Positions 59,344 to 64,000 of a stretch of 64,000 bases of DNA are shown one piece after another. The notes under the pieces are model-generated. The model saw only the letters and a list, made by a program, of their open reading frames with translations. It was not told where the DNA came from and searched no databases. This stretch comes from Eutypella sp. D-1 (lineage: Eukaryota; Ascomycota; Sordariomycetes; Xylariales; Diatrypaceae), in the NCBI GenBank assembly GCA_023313575.1, contig JAJTTP010000004.1, forward strand, positions 3,028,657 through 3,092,656, written 5' to 3'. The position numbers were made by a program, and so were the translations under genes. Within the stretch, counting starts at the first letter, position 1. Every line of letters begins with the position of its first letter.

Positions 59344-62300
59344 TAAAATTAAAACAGTGAAGTAAATATTAATTACAGTGGTTGCTTTAATAATCGGGTT
59401 TATAATGCTATATTAAGCTTATGATGTTATAACTTTATAATATATATAAATTATTTCTTTCTTAGCTGGGTTATTAAGTATTATTTAATTATTTAATTAA
59501 GCGTTTTTATCTTCATAATTTATAAATATTTAAGTAACTGTGTTATTATCGGTTAAACGCCGGTTTTATTAATATTATGGTTATTATCGAGAGGTTTTTA
59601 AAGCGAATTTTTATCGATATTTACCGATTAAGTAATTATTAAAAAAAGGTTTAAAACGATTTAAATATAATTATCGATTATGTTTTAAAAGCGTTAAAAA
59701 GGAAACGGTTTATTATAACTTAAACGTAAAATATTAAGTTTAATATTAAATTAATTATTATAAAAATTAATCACTGGGATATAAGAATTATATTTAACAT
59801 ATTTTATAATATTTTTAATATAGCACGGGTATATTTATACGGTTAGGATTTATTAATTTTAATCGTTTCGATACGTAAAAGAAAAAACAATAAAGCATTT
59901 ATTATTAATATTTTTTAAAAACGTAAAGTTAATTTTAAAATTAAGTATTTTTATAATTATAATAAAATAAACAGTTAGCTTTTTTTTCGAGAAGATTTTT
60001 ATAAAAATTTCCGCGATTATAAAGAATATTATATTTAATAATAGGTTTAAATAATAGTTATTAAATTTATTTTATTTATAAAGTCCGTAACCGGTAACGA
60101 TTAATAATATTTTATTTTATTAATTTTATTTATATTATTATTTTTATTTTTTTATTTTAAAAAAGAAATAAATATAAAATCCGTATCGGTAATTTATAAA
60201 GGGTTTTTTATAATATTTACGAATAATATTTAACGGAGTTTATTTAAAGTAGTTAAGTTAAAAGCATTTTTCGGGGCTTAGTATTGCCGTATTATTATTT
60301 AGTATTAGTAAAACGGTAAATAGCGATTATGTAAAAGTTTAACGGTATTTTTAAAAATAAGCGGGTACGGCGTTATTAATATTATTTTAGCCCGGTTTAT
60401 AAGTAATAACCGAATAATAATACGTAAGATAATCGGTACGGTAAGCGTTATAATAATTAATTAAGTTAGCGTTAATAACTTAATAAAGCTTAATAAGGTT
60501 AAATATAAAGTGCTAATAATGGGGTGGATAATAATATATTTAATATTAAGTAGGTTATATTTAAAAGGTAATTTTTTAATTAAAGAAAAATAATAAAATA
60601 TTATTAAAATATTTAATATATACGCGTATTTAATATAATTCGCGTTTAAATATATTATATAACTATTTACGTTATAAAGGGTTTAAAAAACTTAAATTAA
60701 TTTTATTTTCGTAACCTTATTAAAAAAAGCCTTTTTAATTTTTATAAAAAAGCGGGGAGATTACGGTAAGGAATTAATAACCTTTTTATTTTTAAGTTTA
60801 ATATAAATAACGTTAAATAATATCGAATCCCGGTAATAAATTAAACATAATATATTAAATATTATATTAAGTCATTTAAATTAATATTATTAATAAAAAT
60901 TATTATTATTTTATGTATTTTTTAAAATTTTATTTTAAAATTTTATTTTATTTTAATTAATTAACGGCTTAATATTATTTATTATTAAGCTATTTATATA
61001 ACGGATTCGGGACGTATTCCGAAAAATTTAAATAAAATCGGAGCGGTATATTTATTTATACGTATTCGATCGGTTATTAAGGTTAAGCGTTCGAAATACG
61101 CCGCGGGGCGATTTTATCGGTTTTACCGTGGATTATAACAATCCGGTAACTGGTTTCGGGGTATATTATATAACTTTTAAAATATTATAAATTCTTTATA
61201 ACCGTAAAACTTTAAAGTTTTTAAAAATTATTTCGGAATTATTAAAGTAGGATTAAATATAACGGGTTAATATTTTTTTTACGATAATTTCTCCGTACGT
61301 TAATAAATTTATAACATATTCGATTAATAAAATACCGACTTTTACGCTATTATATACGTTTTATAATATTTCGGTTTTAAAGTTTTAAATTCTTTTTTTA
61401 TTAATACCGGGAGTAAACGTAAATTTAAAATACCGATAAAAAAATAATTACGTTATTATAAATATATTATTTATTCCGATATAAACTTAAGTTTTAAAAA
61501 ACGTTTCTTAAATTAAATTATATCCGGTTTACCCGGTTTACCGATAAACGTATTAAATTAAATTTTAATATAATTAAAGTTTTATAATAACGTTTAAATA
61601 AATTTAATTAAGTAATAAAAGCCGTAAAAATCGTTTATTATGCCGTTTAAATAATAACGGAGCCGAAATATATTTATATTTACTTAATATTTATAAAACC
61701 GTATTAACTTATTATAATTACTAATAATAATATAAATCGTTATTACTTATATTAAATTACGTTTTTTTATATTATATTAACCGTAATACTTTTTTAATTT
61801 AAAATTATTTAATTTAAAATAATTAATTAAAGCCGTTATTACGATATCGTAATTTAATACTTGCGTTTAAAAAGCGTAAATATTAAACGTTATGTTTTAT
61901 ACGTTAAAAGGTTTTAAAAAAAACAATTCCCCGAATTAATATTTACTTAAAATTAAACTCCGAATTTAAAAAGGTTTAATAATTTTTATTTATAATACGT
62001 TATTATTAAGCGTAGATTTTCCTTTTTTTATAAACGATACCCGGAATAATATATTCTCGGTAAAATATTTTATTTTATAAATAAAGTAATATATACGATT
62101 TAATATATTATAAATCGTAATATAATTATTATTTTTATATTAAAATATATAAAAAAGTAAAAAATCCGTTTTATAAGAATATATAAATAAAAAGGTTTAA
62201 ATAATAATAACGCATTTATATTAATTAATAAACAATTTTCCGGCCGTATAGGTTATTTTATAACGCCTAAATTCGTATAACGATTGGACCACTTTTTTTT

Positions 62301-63932
62301 AAAATATTATATTTTATAAGTTAAAATAATATAATAAAACGGTTAAACGGTTAACGTAAAACCGCGTATTTTACCGATTATAATTAATATATATAAATAT
62401 TTACTTATACGTTTATATATAAAGCTATTTTTTATAAAACATTATCGATCGGTATTTATTATAAAAAAACCGAAATGTTTTTTAAAACTTAATTCAGTAA
62501 TTTTAAATCTATTATTATTTATATATAGCTTATTACGGGTTACCATTTAAATAATAAAATAAATATTGTTATTAATACGTATAATAAAGCTTTAATTATT
62601 TTATAAACCTTATTTCCGGAAGGATATATTAATATTATTATCTTATATTTACTTAATAAATTAAAATTACGGTAAGCATATGCCTCGTAATCCGCTTTTT
62701 ACTATGCTTTAACTTAAGCATTATACCTTTAAACCGGCCGTTAATATTATTTTATTAATTTTAATACCTTATAACCCGAAATAATTAAATAAAAATACAT
62801 AAAATAAAGTTAAAATCTTGTTATTCCTTTTATATAACCAACTTATTATTAACTTTAGCTTTTAAGTTATTACTAAAATTTCGGCGGTAAATATAAAATA
62901 TTAAATTAAAAGAATAGCTTTACAATTATATAACTAATTAACCCGGGGATAAAAGAAATATTATAAAGCTTATTTTTATATATAAAACGATTTAATTTAA
63001 CATAAATTATTTATATTATTTTTTTATAAATTTATTTATCCGAATATTAAAAATAAATCTTTTAATAATTTATTTACGTTATAATTAAATAAAAATAAAT
63101 AGCATTATATAAATAAAACTATAATAAAAATATTTTTCTTTTTACGTATACCCGTATGTTAAAAACTTTTTATAAACCTTAAGCCGCCGTTACCTTATTT
63201 ATTTTAAAAAAAAAGAAAACCGTTTAAAACTTTTTAAATTATTTTTAATTTTCGATAAACGCGTTTTAAAAAAAAACTTAATTTATATTTTAAAAACTTT
63301 ATTATTAATTATATATTAAATTAATACTATATTTAAAGGATTTAAAACTTAATAACGTAATTAAAAATAAAAAAAAGGAATTTAAAAATTAAAAATTATT
63401 AAAATCGGTATCTTTATTTCGTTAATCGTTTCGAAAACGGAGAAAATTACATACTTATGTTTTTATTTTATCTTTTTTATATTTTAAAAATAAACGCCGC
63501 GATAATTTTATTTCCGTTACGGAATTATTTAATTTATAAAATAAAAGCTGCTTATTTTAAAATTTAACTTTTATTTCTTACTTAATAAAATATCTTATAA
63601 TAATTTAATAAAAAGAAAAACCAGTTATAATAACTTAAAGTATTTACCGGAATAAATCCGTTACCGAACCGAATTATAAACGCTTTAAATTAAACGTTAA
63701 AAGATACGGTAAATGTTTTATATATCGATTTTATAAAAAGTATTTATTAAAATATCGTAATTGTAATAAGTTTTTTTTATTTCGGATAAAAAATATTAAA
63801 TAATATTTTTAAAAAAATTATAAAAAACTTATTTATTATATTTATTATTACGAAATATTTAATATTAAATATTAATATAATGTTTATACTCGGGGTCCGG
63901 CATATTAAATTAAATAAAAAATCGATTTCGGA
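59344..63932. other. RIP-altered AT-rich DNA, unassigned
   Basis: Stops occur in every frame. A minus-strand stretch around 61.25-61.05 kb still reads coherently (LKFYGYKEFIIF, NIPRNQLPDCYNPR), so coding repeats are present, but I cannot say which family. Confidence 0.4.
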
Positions 63933-64000
63933 AATAATAATAATAATTATTTTTATAAACGGGGGTATATTTATTAAATAGAAATCCGGCAAAGCTTATT
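63933..64000 (-). mobile_element. 3' tail of another copy of the minus-strand LINE
   Basis: This matches 40478-40547 nearly base for base for about 50 bases: a (AAT)n run, ATTATTTTTATAAACGGGGG and TATATTTATTAA, then diverging slightly with transition-type changes. By analogy it is the 3' end of a LINE whose body lies beyond the right edge. Confidence 0.75.

Larger units (their letters stand above)
40478..64000. repeat. RIP-mutated AT-rich repeat block
   Basis: From 40478 onward the sequence is dominated by A and T, with TpA everywhere and long stretches showing almost no CpA or TpG, while CpG, CpC and GpC survive. That is the footprint of repeat-induced point mutation (CpA to TpA on both strands) in Pezizomycotina. 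Less altered islands interrupt it at about 43.9-47.1, 48.13-50.58 and 53.14-53.93 kb, and in part near 42.4-42.6, 56.1-56.5 and 58.9-59.3 kb. Reading frames inside the block carry many stops that become sense codons if C-to-T or G-to-A is reversed. Individual elements are listed separately. Confidence 0.9.

Noticed and set aside
63777..63992. Short Ile/Phe-rich frame at the right edge
   Set aside because: Chance frame in AT-rich sequence overlapping the LINE tail.
40478..64000. Centromere or mitochondrial insertion as the cause of the AT-rich block
   Set aside because: Recognisable LINE, RecQ and recombinase sequence with RIP-type stops, and the scarcity of CpA/TpG, explain it better; no mitochondrial gene was seen. 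A centromeric location cannot be fully excluded from sequence alone.
1..64000. CRISPR array, operon or bacterial features
   Set aside because: No regularly spaced repeats or ribosome-binding patterns; the window is clearly fungal.

Overview
This window reads as chromosomal DNA of a filamentous ascomycete (Pezizomycotina, probably a Sordariomycete). Genes are split by short GT-AG introns of about 55-175 bp. The families are typical of such fungi: a Zn2Cys6 regulator, F-box and ankyrin proteins, an MFS sugar/quinate-type carrier and the augmin subunit HAUS6. Almost half the window is AT-rich repeat DNA with the dinucleotide pattern left by repeat-induced point mutation (RIP). Exon joins were worked out by hand from splice signals and reading phase; no search was run, so family names rest on motif recognition.

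Left arm, 1 to about 19.6 kb, mostly housekeeping genes: the 3' end of an unidentified gene (32-1045, +), a CLD1/ABHD5-type alpha/beta hydrolase (2606-4269, +), cysteine dioxygenase (7912-8689, +), augmin subunit HAUS6 (11352-13888, +), an MFS transporter (17134-18980, +) and a small three-repeat protein (19183-19575, -). Intergenic gaps are long (1.5-3.6 kb).

Middle, about 21.4-40.4 kb, more lineage-specific: an F-box-like protein (21407-22516, +), a frame-broken secreted-protein relic (about 22.7-23.3 kb, +), a large F-box/ankyrin protein (24031-26466, -), a Zn2Cys6 transcription factor in four exons (27680-29792, -), two adjacent paralogous BTB-type genes sharing one intron position (32558-34058 and 35335-36867, both -), an orphan three-exon gene (38610-39517, +) and what looks like the cut-off 3' end of a gene (about 39986-40477, -).

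Right arm, 40,478 to 64,000: composition switches abruptly to A/T-dominated DNA rich in TpA and nearly free of CpA/TpG. Reading through the RIP stops, four kinds of element can be recognised. They are a Tad-type LINE on the minus strand whose 3' tail lies exactly at the boundary; a second, little-mutated LINE 3' end on the plus strand (about 44.5-45.66 kb); a RecQ helicase pseudogene (about 49.2 to 47.4 kb, -) followable from Walker A to the RecQ zinc region; and upstream of it on the same strand a probable DUF3435-type tyrosine recombinase pseudogene (about 53.6 to 50.2 kb, -). A further element with inverted repeats of about 240 bp spans 56.1-59.3 kb, and another copy of the first LINE's 3' end closes the window. 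RecQ plus recombinase plus RIP-treated repeats suggests a subtelomere or the wreck of a large mobile element; the sequence alone cannot decide which.
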